NCBI GenBank assembly: GCA_028683685.1
Contig: JAQUHH010000179.1
Span: forward strand, 1 to 5,316
DNA: 5,316 bases
Reading direction: 5' to 3'
From: Bacteroidales bacterium
Lineage (GTDB): Bacteria > Bacteroidota > Bacteroidia > Bacteroidales > WCHB1-69
Shown here: positions 1-5,316 of the stretch, piece after piece
Layout: every line of letters begins with the position of its first letter
Numbering within the stretch: position 1 is the stretch's first letter
Notes under the pieces: model-generated
Database searches by the model: none
What the model was told of the DNA's origin: nothing
What the model saw: the letters and a program-made list of their open reading frames with translations, nothing else
Position numbers and translations under genes: made by a program

Positions 1-1
1 T

Positions 2-157
2 ATCGACATCTACGATTCAAAAGGACAAATTGTATATCGTGGAATTTCAACAGAATCTGCCATCACTATAGATATTTCAAACTTAAGAAAAGGTCTGTTT
101 TATCTGCAAATTGAAAATGACATCCGAGTAATACATGAAAAATTTATCAAGTTATGA
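2..157 (+). CDS. C-terminal end of a T9SS-secreted protein (type A sorting domain), partial
   Basis: The reading frame is open from the window edge and ends at TGA 155-157, giving the last 51 residues of a larger protein. The visible part begins IDIYDSKGQIVYRG, continues through ITIDISNLRKGLFYLQIEN and ends in HEKFIKL. This matches the type A C-terminal sorting domain of the type IX secretion system: a beta-rich module with an 'iyd..Gq.v' strand, an 'idis.L..Glf.l.i' strand and a short basic end. In this family the domain directs a protein already in the periplasm through the outer membrane and is then usually cleaved off. The function of the cargo cannot be told because its main domain lies outside the window. 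Its stop overlaps the tadA start (ATGA). The sorting-domain call is strong; nothing more specific is supported. Confidence 0.85.
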   Translation: MDIYDSKGQIVYRGISTESAITIDISNLRKGLFYLQIENDIRVIHEKFIKL

Positions 158-615
158 TCGACATTTTTACGGACGAATATTTTATGAAGGAGGCTTTAAA
201 AGAGGCTCAAAATGCTTTTGAAAAAAATGAAGTTCCCGTTGGTTGTGTCATTGTTTTCAACAATCGGATTATTGCTCGCAGTCACAATTTAACCGAATGC
301 TTGAACGACGTAACGGCTCATGCTGAAATGCAAGCCATAACGGCGGCAGCAAATACTTTAGGGGGAAAATATCTGATTGATTGCAAAGCATATATTACCT
401 TAGAACCATGCGGAATGTGCGCCTCAGCACTAAATTGGGCTCAGGTTTCGGAAGTGATTTATGGAGCTTCGGATGAAAAAAAAGGATATCACAGCATCAA
501 TCCTCAAATGTTGCATCCCAAAACTCTGGTTAAAAAAGACATTATGGAAAAAGAGTGCTCGGAAATTATCAAACTGTTTTTTCAACAAAAAAGAAAAAGG
601 AAGGAACACAAATGA
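154..615 (+). CDS. tadA: tRNA-specific adenosine deaminase TadA
   Basis: This 153-aa cytoplasmic zinc enzyme of the cytidine/deoxycytidylate deaminase fold is predicted to convert wobble adenosine 34 of tRNA-Arg(ACG) to inosine, so that one tRNA reads several CGN codons. The zinc site is intact: H56-A57-E58 (zinc ligand and catalytic glutamate) and P85-C86-G87-M88-C89 (two cysteine ligands). The substrate-side segments VPVGCVIV (27-34) and RSHN (42-45) also fit. Residues 5-18 align with the usual N-terminal helix, so ATG 154 is preferred over the internal ATG at 184. Length is slightly below E. coli TadA (about 167 aa). The end is a very basic tail (QQKRKRKEHK). No Shine-Dalgarno sequence precedes it; the start overlaps the upstream stop as ATGA, suggesting translational coupling. 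Guanine or cytosine deaminases are less likely given the close TadA-type match. Confidence 0.95.
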   Translation: MIDIFTDEYFMKEALKEAQNAFEKNEVPVGCVIVFNNRIIARSHNLTECLNDVTAHAEMQAITAAANTLGGKYLIDCKAYITLEPCGMCASALNWAQVSEVIYGASDEKKGYHSINPQMLHPKTLVKKDIMEKECSEIIKLFFQQKRKRKEHK

Positions 616-633
616 ACGAAATTAAAAATTCGT

Positions 634-660
634 AAAACAATATTTCACAATGTTTTCTTT
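634..660 (+). terminator. Weak AT-rich hairpin after tadA, possible terminator
   Basis: AAAACA (634-639) can pair with TGTTTT (651-656) around an 11-nt loop, followed by CTTT. A second small inverted repeat, ACGAA (616-620) with TTCGT (629-633), lies just upstream. Both stems are short and AT-rich. The position between tadA and a separate downstream promoter makes a terminator reasonable, but the structure alone is weak evidence. Confidence 0.22.
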
Positions 661-697
661 ATCCAAATATTATAATATAAAAATTGATTTTTTGTAC

Positions 698-705
698 TAA
701 CTTTG
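698..705 (+). promoter_or_regulatory. Bacteroidota-type -7 box (TAACTTTG) for the membrane protein-dapF unit
   Basis: TAACTTTG fits the TAnnTTTG -7 consensus of the primary sigma factor in Bacteroidota. It is followed by CAC and lies 21 bp before the ATG at 727, which predicts a short, A-rich leader. No clear TTTG or TTG -33 box is found about 19 bp upstream; the sequence there is TATAAT-like AT-rich DNA (671-683). The box also decides the start of the next gene: a TTG at 703-705 that would open a longer frame lies inside the -7 element and so would probably not be transcribed. Confidence 0.6.
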
Positions 706-726
706 CACAAAGAAAACTCAAGTAAA

Positions 727-1449
727 ATGCTTAAACACAAGCAAAAGAAATGGCGTCAAACTCGATTGTTTATATTTGGAATTCTAATTGGTTTATTAAT
801 TGGAGTGAGCATTATTTGGTGGTTTTCGTATTTAAAAAATGCAAATTGGTTTTTTACAAACAATATTGTTTCTTGGGTTACAGAACTCTTTTCTAGTTCC
901 GCGGAGAATCCAGACAACACAGATTTCAGCCTTGTTGAAATTGATAAAACCACAAAGGAGAATCATACAATTATCGATGAACAAGTAATTATTGAAGATA
1001 CATTTCTTGAAGATGATGTGATTGATGATTTTTATGAAGAACTATCTGAACCACTGGTTTTTGAAGATTCTTTAGAAATCAACATGTCTGAAAACATTCC
1101 AGAAATGAATAAACAAAATGACATTACCGTTAAAAAGGATGAGCTTTTGTTTCGTAAAAACATCTTATTAAATATCCCCATTGACACCAAACTCGACTCT
1201 CTGATGGGCGTTACGTCTCGAAACACGAATGATCAAAGAGTAGCCGTGGAATTTTGGAAATCACCTATTAATTATCGTGGCTACAAACGATCGCCAAATA
1301 AAATTATAATTTATGGAGTTCTTAAGTTCAATGAAGCTCAATTCGTTTATCGCGATAAAAATGTATATTTAATAGATGACAATAAAAAATACTTACTCAA
1401 ATTAACCGATGAGTTTTTAAAATTGAAATCGGTAAAACAACAACCATAA
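727..1449 (+). CDS. Single-span membrane protein of unknown function, upstream of dapF
   Basis: I do not recognise this 240-aa protein. It has a basic N-terminus (residues 1-13, KHKQKKWRQTR), one strong membrane helix at about 14-36, and an aromatic, amphipathic stretch at 41-55. An acidic, probably disordered linker follows (about 60-130; 14 of the 33 residues 82-114 are Asp or Glu). The C-terminal part, about 135-235, looks folded and contains VEFWKSPINYRGYK (174-187), KIIIYGVLKF (192-201) and a final KYLLKLTDEFLKL segment. By the positive-inside rule the linker and C-terminal domain should be periplasmic. There is no lipobox, and the helix lacks a clear signal-peptidase site, so an uncleaved anchor is more likely. 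ATG 727 is chosen because an upstream in-frame TTG (703) lies inside the -7 box. The stop is 4 bp before dapF, implying co-transcription. A role in the cell envelope would suit the neighbour and topology but is only inference. Confidence 0.8.
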   Translation: MLKHKQKKWRQTRLFIFGILIGLLIGVSIIWWFSYLKNANWFFTNNIVSWVTELFSSSAENPDNTDFSLVEIDKTTKENHTIIDEQVIIEDTFLEDDVIDDFYEELSEPLVFEDSLEINMSENIPEMNKQNDITVKKDELLFRKNILLNIPIDTKLDSLMGVTSRNTNDQRVAVEFWKSPINYRGYKRSPNKIIIYGVLKFNEAQFVYRDKNVYLIDDNKKYLLKLTDEFLKLKSVKQQP

Positions 1450-1453
1450 AACC

Positions 1454-2242
1454 ATGATACATTTTGAAAAGTTTCACGGAGCAGGCAACGATTTTATATT
1501 AATTGACAATCGCCAAAACAACATAATTCTCACTAATAAATTGATTTTTGATTTTTGTCATCGTCGTTTTGGAGTGGGTGCCGATGGGCTAATAGAGTTA
1601 CTTCCATCGTTAGAAGAAGGAATTAATTATAAAATGAAATATTACAATTCCGACGGCGAAGAAGGCAGTTTTTGTGGGAACGGAGGACGTTCGTTTGTTG
1701 CATTTGCAAATTACTTAGGTGTGTGTGAGCAAAAAATCACATTTGAAGCCACGGATGGAATTCATCAAGCAGAAATTCTCTCGTTGGAAGGAGATTCTTG
1801 GCAAATTAGTTTGCAGATGAAAGATGTTAATATCCTAAAAAAACTAGATGACAATGAATATTTCTTAGATACCGGTTCACCACATGCCATAATTTTTGTT
1901 CACAAAACCGATTTGGTGGATGTGGAGGGCATGGGAAAAATGGTGCGTCATCAAGAGCGTTTTGCCCCTGCAGGAACAAATGTAAATTTCGTTTCGGCAG
2001 ACAAAGGAATTATTTCCGTTAGAACATACGAAAGAGGCGTGGAAGCCGAAACATTTTCGTGCGGAACTGGCGTAACAGCCTCTGCAATTGCCGCTGCTGA
2101 TTATTATAATTTATCTGAAAATATTATTCCAGTCCAAACTCAAGGCGGAAATTTTACCGTACAATTTGAAAAAAACAATCAAATTTATCAAAATATCCGC
2201 TTAAACGGACCCGTAAAAAGAGTATTTTCAGGGGAGATGTAA
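1454..2242 (+). CDS. dapF: Diaminopimelate epimerase
   Basis: This 262-aa cytoplasmic, cofactor-independent epimerase is predicted to convert LL-diaminopimelate to meso-diaminopimelate, the precursor of lysine and the cross-linking residue of Gram-negative peptidoglycan. Both halves of the two-domain fold are recognisable. The N-terminus has FHGAGNDFILID (7-18) and GVGADGLI (40-47). The first catalytic cysteine is C74 in FCGNGGR, preceded by YYNSDGEE. The second half has GSPHAI (141-146), GTNVNFV (174-180), RTYERGVEAET (190-200), and the second catalytic cysteine C203 in SCGTGVTA. The protein is about 12 residues shorter than E. coli DapF (274 aa), apparently through short loops, with no catalytic loss. 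The ATG is 4 bp after the previous stop and has no Shine-Dalgarno sequence, so it is probably translated from the same mRNA. Its 3' end faces the transporter gene with 8 bp between stops. Confidence 0.97.
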   Translation: MIHFEKFHGAGNDFILIDNRQNNIILTNKLIFDFCHRRFGVGADGLIELLPSLEEGINYKMKYYNSDGEEGSFCGNGGRSFVAFANYLGVCEQKITFEATDGIHQAEILSLEGDSWQISLQMKDVNILKKLDDNEYFLDTGSPHAIIFVHKTDLVDVEGMGKMVRHQERFAPAGTNVNFVSADKGIISVRTYERGVEAETFSCGTGVTASAIAAADYYNLSENIIPVQTQGGNFTVQFEKNNQIYQNIRLNGPVKRVFSGEM

Positions 2243-2250
2243 GAAACTTT

Positions 2251-3144
2251 TTAATTGATTTTCTCTTTTTTCCCCAATCCTTGAACCAAGATTCCAGCAA
2301 TAATCAGCAGCAAGCCGATAAACGAACTTAGCAAGATTTCTTCTTTCAAAATCAATGAAATAAGCATTAGTGAGAGAAAAGGCGATAAAAAAATAAAGCG
2401 ACTCACAGCTGCCGTCGAATGGGCTTTTGTAAGTGCCATTTGCCATAAAAGAAATGGAATACTCATTTCAAACAAACCAACATAAATGGCAGCCATCAAA
2501 CTTTGATTGGTTTTAATTTCCCAATTTTCTGGGAAAAAAAGCAAGGTGACAAAGCTGAAGATAAACCCAATAAAAAATCCTAAAAAAAACTGAACTCTAG
2601 CTTCCTCCTTTTTATCCATATTCAAAATCCAGTACAAAGCCCAAATCAAAGAACTTATCAGGGCTAAAAAAGTTCCTAAGGCATTATCAATCTGGAAATT
2701 AAAAACATTTCCTTGGGTAGCAATTACCACAACGCCAAAAAAACAAATCAAGATAGAAGGAATATCAAAACGCAATAGCTTTTGTCCTAAAAAGAGGACT
2801 GAGAAAACAACCAATATAATAGGCCAAACATAATTTAGGATTAAAGCTTCCTGAGCCGGAAGTAAATCGTAGGCTTTGAATAAAATCAAATAATACAAAA
2901 AAGGATTTAAAAAGCCTTTTAAAAGCGGCTTTCCTAATTTTGGCAAGGGAATTTGAAACAATTTTGGAGTCTCTTTTTTTGCCATTAAAACCAATAAAAA
3001 AGAAACAGCAGCAACAAATGATGAAATTACCAAAAGCATCATAAAACTCATTCCAGCGAGTGCCAATTTGAAAGCAGTTGCCACGGTAGACCAACAGGCC
3101 ACTGCCAACAAAGCATAAATGACCGATTTTTGAATCGTTTTCAT
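2251..3144 (-). CDS. EamA/DMT-superfamily transporter
   Basis: This 297-aa inner-membrane protein has about ten hydrophobic helices, at roughly 8-28, 33-54, 75-93, 98-119, 126-143, 155-175, 185-205, 215-236, 246-267 and 272-291. The chain fits two five-helix EamA repeats. Family-like segments are LPAQEALILNYVWPI (95-109) in the first half and AHSTAAVSRFIFLSPF (241-256) followed by LKEE (266-269) in the second. CWSTVATAFKLAL (17-29) resembles the start of the first EamA unit. Characterised members of the drug/metabolite transporter superfamily export amino acids, purines or other metabolites, but the substrate cannot be inferred here. The end is the basic tail GKKEKIN. The start is an ATG 8 bp after the uvrB stop, with no Shine-Dalgarno sequence, so it is probably read from the uvrB transcript. 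No separate promoter was recognised. Confidence 0.9.
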   Translation of the reverse strand: MKTIQKSVIYALLAVACWSTVATAFKLALAGMSFMMLLVISSFVAAVSFLLVLMAKKETPKLFQIPLPKLGKPLLKGFLNPFLYYLILFKAYDLLPAQEALILNYVWPIILVVFSVLFLGQKLLRFDIPSILICFFGVVVIATQGNVFNFQIDNALGTFLALISSLIWALYWILNMDKKEEARVQFFLGFFIGFIFSFVTLLFFPENWEIKTNQSLMAAIYVGLFEMSIPFLLWQMALTKAHSTAAVSRFIFLSPFLSLMLISLILKEEILLSSFIGLLLIIAGILVQGLGKKEKIN

Positions 3145-3152
3145 CGAAAATT

Positions 3153-5162
3153 TTAAAGTAAAGTTTTGATATGATTGATTTGGTCACGCACTTGAGCCGC
3201 TCTCAAGAAATTGAGTTCTTTTACAACTTTATCGAGTTCTTTTTGTAGTTTTTTTAGTTCTTTTTGTAAATCTTGTTTGCTATGAAATTTGTATGTACTC
3301 TCTTCGGCCGCCATACCAGAAGCTGTTTCCGTAAAATACGCTCGCGGCGAAGTATCTTTTTCCTTAGAATAGCTGCTCAAATGAGTATCCATGCTTTTTA
3401 TGATGGAACTTGGAGAAATATTGTGCTTAATGTTGTATGCAATCTGTTTTTCTCTCCGTCTTTCCGTTTCATCCATCGTTTTTTGCATAGAATTCGTAAT
3501 TTTATCAGCATAAAAAATCACTCTTCCATCAAGATTTCGAGCTGCACGACCCGCCGTTTGTGTCAGTGCACGTTCGGAACGAAGAAAACCCTCTTTGTCT
3601 GCATCTAAAATTGCTACCAAAGCAACTTCTGGCAAATCAAGTCCTTCCCGCAAGAGGTTAACACCCACCAAAACATCAATGGCTCCCGTTCGTAAATCTT
3701 TCAAAATCTCAACTCTGTCCAATGTTTCCACATCCGAGTGAATGTACTTGGTTTTAATGTTTAATCGAATTAAATATTTCGACATTTCTTCTGCAAGTCG
3801 CTTGGTTAGCGTTGTTACCAAAACTCTAAAACCTTGACTCACAACTTTTTCAATCTCTTCCAACAAATCATCTACTTGGTTTACGCAAGGACGAATTTCA
3901 ATAACTGGATCAAGCAAACCCGTAGGTCTCACAACTTGTTCTACCACAACTCCATTGCATTTTTCCAATTCATAATCAGAAGGTGTTGCACTCACATAAA
4001 TAAATTTATTAGTCAAAATTTCATATTCATCAAATTTCAACGGACGATTGTCAAGAGCGGCTGGCAAACGAAATCCATAATCCACCAAATTAGTTTTACG
4101 AGAACGGTCGCCGCCATACATAGCTTTAATTTGTGAAAGCGTAACGTGACTTTCATCCACCACAGTTAAATAATCATCTGGAAAAAAATCAAGCAAACAA
4201 AAAGGACGAGTTCCAGGCGAACGACCATCAAAATATCGAGAATAATTTTCAATTCCCGAACAATAGCCCAATTCACGAATCATCTCAATATCATACACCA
4301 CTCTATCTTCTAATCTCTTGGCTTCCAAATGTTTGCCGATTTCTTTAAAATAATCCGTTTGTAATTTCAAATCCGTTTGAATATCGTGAATCGCTTGAGC
4401 AACCATTTCTTGAGAGGTAACAAAAATATTCGCAGGATAAATATTTAAGCCTTCACTTTTTGCTATTTTAAAACCATCCAGAGGATGAAAAGATTCAATG
4501 GTTTCAATTTCATCATCCCAAAAAATAACTCGATAAGCCAAATCAGTATATGCTGGATAAACATCTACCGTATCGCCTTTTACTCTAAAATTACCAGGCT
4601 TAAAATCCCCTTCAGTACGAGAATATAGACTATTGACCAAATCTTTTAAAAACTTATTTCGAGGATACATTTGTCCCGCTTGAATAGTAATTACATTTTT
4701 TCGAAAATCTTCGGGATTTCCAATTCCATAAATACACGAAACAGAAGAGACAATAATAACATCTCTTCTCCCTGACAAAAGTGCTGTAGTAGCACTCAAT
4801 CGCATTTTTTCCAAAGTTTCGTTGATGGATAAATCTTTTTCAATATAAGTATTGGTTGAAGGCATAAATGCTTCCGGCTGATAATAATCATAATAAGAAA
4901 CAAAATATTCTACCGCATTTTCGGGAAAGAAATTTTTAAATTCAGAATACAATTGAGCTGCCAATGTTTTGTTGTGACTCATTACCAAAGCGGGTCTGTT
5001 CAGTTGTGCGATGACATTTGCCATGGTAAATGTTTTTCCAGAACCAGTAACTCCTAAAAGAGTTTGGTATTTGTCGCCACGCTCAATTCCGGCAATTAAT
5101 TGCTTAATTGCTTCGGGCTGATCGCCGGTAGGTAAAAAATCAGATTCTAATTTAAAATGCAA
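3153..5162 (-). CDS. uvrB: Excinuclease ABC subunit B (UvrB)
   Basis: This 669-aa protein is the damage-verifying helicase-like subunit of nucleotide excision repair; it receives DNA from UvrA and recruits UvrC for incision. All hallmarks are present: PTGDQPEAI (11-19), Walker A GVTGSGKT (37-44), the tyrosine-rich beta-hairpin start YYDYYQPEAF (90-99), VSSVSCIYGIGNP (138-150), Walker B VVDESH (334-339), YVSATP (389-394), VRPTGLLDP (411-419), NLLREGLDLPEV (502-513), DADKEGFLRSERAL (520-533), and arginine-finger motif QTAGRAAR (535-542). A C-terminal UVR domain spans about 633-669; its core reads FLRAAQVRDQI where E. coli has FEEAAQIRDQL, so an acidic pair is replaced. Length is normal. The start is TTG (5160-5162): it aligns with the family N-terminus, a strong Shine-Dalgarno sequence lies 5 nt upstream, and no ATG occurs in frame nearby. 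The transporter gene follows after 8 bp. Confidence 0.98.
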   Translation of the reverse strand: MHFKLESDFLPTGDQPEAIKQLIAGIERGDKYQTLLGVTGSGKTFTMANVIAQLNRPALVMSHNKTLAAQLYSEFKNFFPENAVEYFVSYYDYYQPEAFMPSTNTYIEKDLSINETLEKMRLSATTALLSGRRDVIIVSSVSCIYGIGNPEDFRKNVITIQAGQMYPRNKFLKDLVNSLYSRTEGDFKPGNFRVKGDTVDVYPAYTDLAYRVIFWDDEIETIESFHPLDGFKIAKSEGLNIYPANIFVTSQEMVAQAIHDIQTDLKLQTDYFKEIGKHLEAKRLEDRVVYDIEMIRELGYCSGIENYSRYFDGRSPGTRPFCLLDFFPDDYLTVVDESHVTLSQIKAMYGGDRSRKTNLVDYGFRLPAALDNRPLKFDEYEILTNKFIYVSATPSDYELEKCNGVVVEQVVRPTGLLDPVIEIRPCVNQVDDLLEEIEKVVSQGFRVLVTTLTKRLAEEMSKYLIRLNIKTKYIHSDVETLDRVEILKDLRTGAIDVLVGVNLLREGLDLPEVALVAILDADKEGFLRSERALTQTAGRAARNLDGRVIFYADKITNSMQKTMDETERRREKQIAYNIKHNISPSSIIKSMDTHLSSYSKEKDTSPRAYFTETASGMAAEESTYKFHSKQDLQKELKKLQKELDKVVKELNFLRAAQVRDQINHIKTLL

Positions 5163-5167
5163 AAAAG

Positions 5168-5175
5168 CCTCCTTT
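5168..5175 (-). promoter_or_regulatory. Strong Shine-Dalgarno sequence deciding the TTG start of uvrB
   Basis: On the minus strand AAAGGAGG ends 5 nt before TTG 5162-5160. It is a near-perfect match to the anti-Shine-Dalgarno end of 16S rRNA at good spacing. No other start in the window (tadA, the 240-aa protein, dapF, eamA) has a comparable site, so it both fixes the uvrB start and is unusual for this type of genome. Confidence 0.85.
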
Positions 5176-5191
5176 AATATAATTGTAAGTG

Positions 5192-5199
5192 CAAAAATA
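5192..5199 (-). promoter_or_regulatory. Bacteroidota-type -7 box (TATTTTTG) for uvrB
   Basis: On the minus strand TATTTTTG fits the TAnnTTTG consensus and is followed by CAC, as in the other promoter of this window. It lies 29 bp before the TTG start, giving a predicted leader of about 20-25 nt that includes the Shine-Dalgarno sequence. No TTTG or TTG -33 box is seen at the usual spacing; a small palindrome (5218-5230) occupies that place. Confidence 0.6.
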
Positions 5200-5217
5200 A
5201 TGATTTTTGATGAGTTT

Positions 5218-5230
5218 CTCAGATTCTGAG
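5218..5230. repeat. Perfect 13-bp interrupted palindrome upstream of the uvrB -7 box, possible operator
   Basis: CTCAG-ATT-CTGAG is a perfect 5-bp inverted repeat with a 3-bp centre. Its near edge is 18 bp upstream of the -7 box, so it covers the region where the -33 contact would be made. A second palindrome, GTTTT-T-AAAAC (5232-5242), starts one base after it. Position and symmetry suggest a dimeric regulator site, but short palindromes occur by chance in AT-rich DNA, and no regulator is encoded in the window. The arms do not match the LexA consensus motifs I know. Confidence 0.35.
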
Positions 5231-5283
5231 TGTTTTTAAAACTTTTGGAATTTTAAGAAACGAAAATTCTTTTGGACGACAAT

Positions 5284-5316
5284 TTATACTCCAGCCGCTG
5301 CAATTCCAACAACACT
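5284..5316 (-). CDS. Possible last ten codons of an upstream minus-strand gene, partial
   Basis: On the minus strand, entering from the window edge, a frame reads SVVGIAAAGV and stops at TAA (plus 5286-5284). This stretch is more GC-rich than the adjacent intergenic DNA and uses Gly, Ala and Val codons, which looks like real coding sequence and a hydrophobic C-terminus. Ten residues are too few to assign a family. A plus-strand frame is also open over the same bases but has no plausible start nearby. If real, the gene would run in the same direction as uvrB, ending about 120 bp upstream of it. Confidence 0.35.
   Translation of the reverse strand, partial: SVVGIAAAGV

Noticed and set aside
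703..726. TTG-initiated extension of the 240-aa membrane protein by eight residues
   Set aside because: The TTG is part of the TAACTTTG -7 box, so it would lie upstream of the transcription start. ATG 727 gives a normal basic N-terminus before the membrane helix.
756..1226. Two short minus-strand open frames inside the membrane protein gene
   Set aside because: They lie opposite a gene with clear membrane and domain structure, have no promoter or ribosome-binding site, and their translations look like out-of-frame sequence.
2228..2446. 72-aa minus-strand open frame across the dapF/transporter junction
   Set aside because: It overlaps the transporter in another frame of the same strand and shows no protein-like pattern.
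2765..3187. 140-aa minus-strand open frame overlapping the transporter and the end of uvrB
   Set aside because: The transporter frame has ten helices and family motifs; this one is a phenylalanine- and cysteine-rich frame shadow.
3273..4136. Plus-strand open frames of 111 and 100 codons within uvrB
   Set aside because: They are antisense to highly conserved UvrB motifs and have no start signals of their own.
5242..5276. Direct repeat CTTTTGGA (5242-5249 and 5269-5276) and hairpin GAATTTT/AAAATTC (5248-5254, 5263-5269) upstream of uvrB
   Set aside because: The repeat is only 8 bp and the 7-bp stem is almost all AT, with no T-run directly after it on the minus strand. It could be a weak terminator for the gene ending at 5284, but chance is as likely.

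Overview
The window looks like a chromosomal housekeeping stretch of a Bacteroidota bacterium, most likely in or near the Flavobacteriaceae. Four signs support this. The DNA is AT-rich. The first fragment has a C-terminus typical of type IX secretion (T9SS) cargo. Two Bacteroidota-style -7 boxes (TAnnTTTG) sit in front of genes. Most starts lack a Shine-Dalgarno sequence, and the TadA, DapF and UvrB proteins read like flavobacterial versions. No tRNA, rRNA, CRISPR array, insertion sequence or phage gene was seen.

Layout, plus strand (1-2242): the end of a T9SS-secreted protein (2-157) overlaps by four bases (ATGA) the start of tadA (154-615), the tRNA wobble adenosine deaminase. A 111-bp gap holds a weak hairpin and a -7 box. 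A two-gene unit follows: an unrecognised 240-aa single-span membrane protein (727-1449) and, 4 bp later, dapF (1454-2242), which makes meso-diaminopimelate for peptidoglycan and lysine.

Layout, minus strand (5316-2251): a possible last few codons of another gene (5284-5316), then an intergenic region of about 120 bp carrying two adjacent small palindromes, a -7 box and a strong Shine-Dalgarno sequence. Next comes uvrB (5162-3153), nucleotide excision repair, starting with TTG. Eight bp later is an EamA/DMT-family transporter (3144-2251). The transporter and dapF converge with only 8 bp between their stop codons.

The genes do not form one pathway. The window holds three short transcription units: T9SS cargo-tadA, membrane protein-dapF and uvrB-eamA. 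I found no convincing undescribed multi-gene system. The points most worth a second look are the uvrB leader (TTG start, near-perfect Shine-Dalgarno sequence and a palindrome where the -33 box should be), the coupling of a secreted protein to tadA, and the unrecognised membrane protein ahead of dapF.
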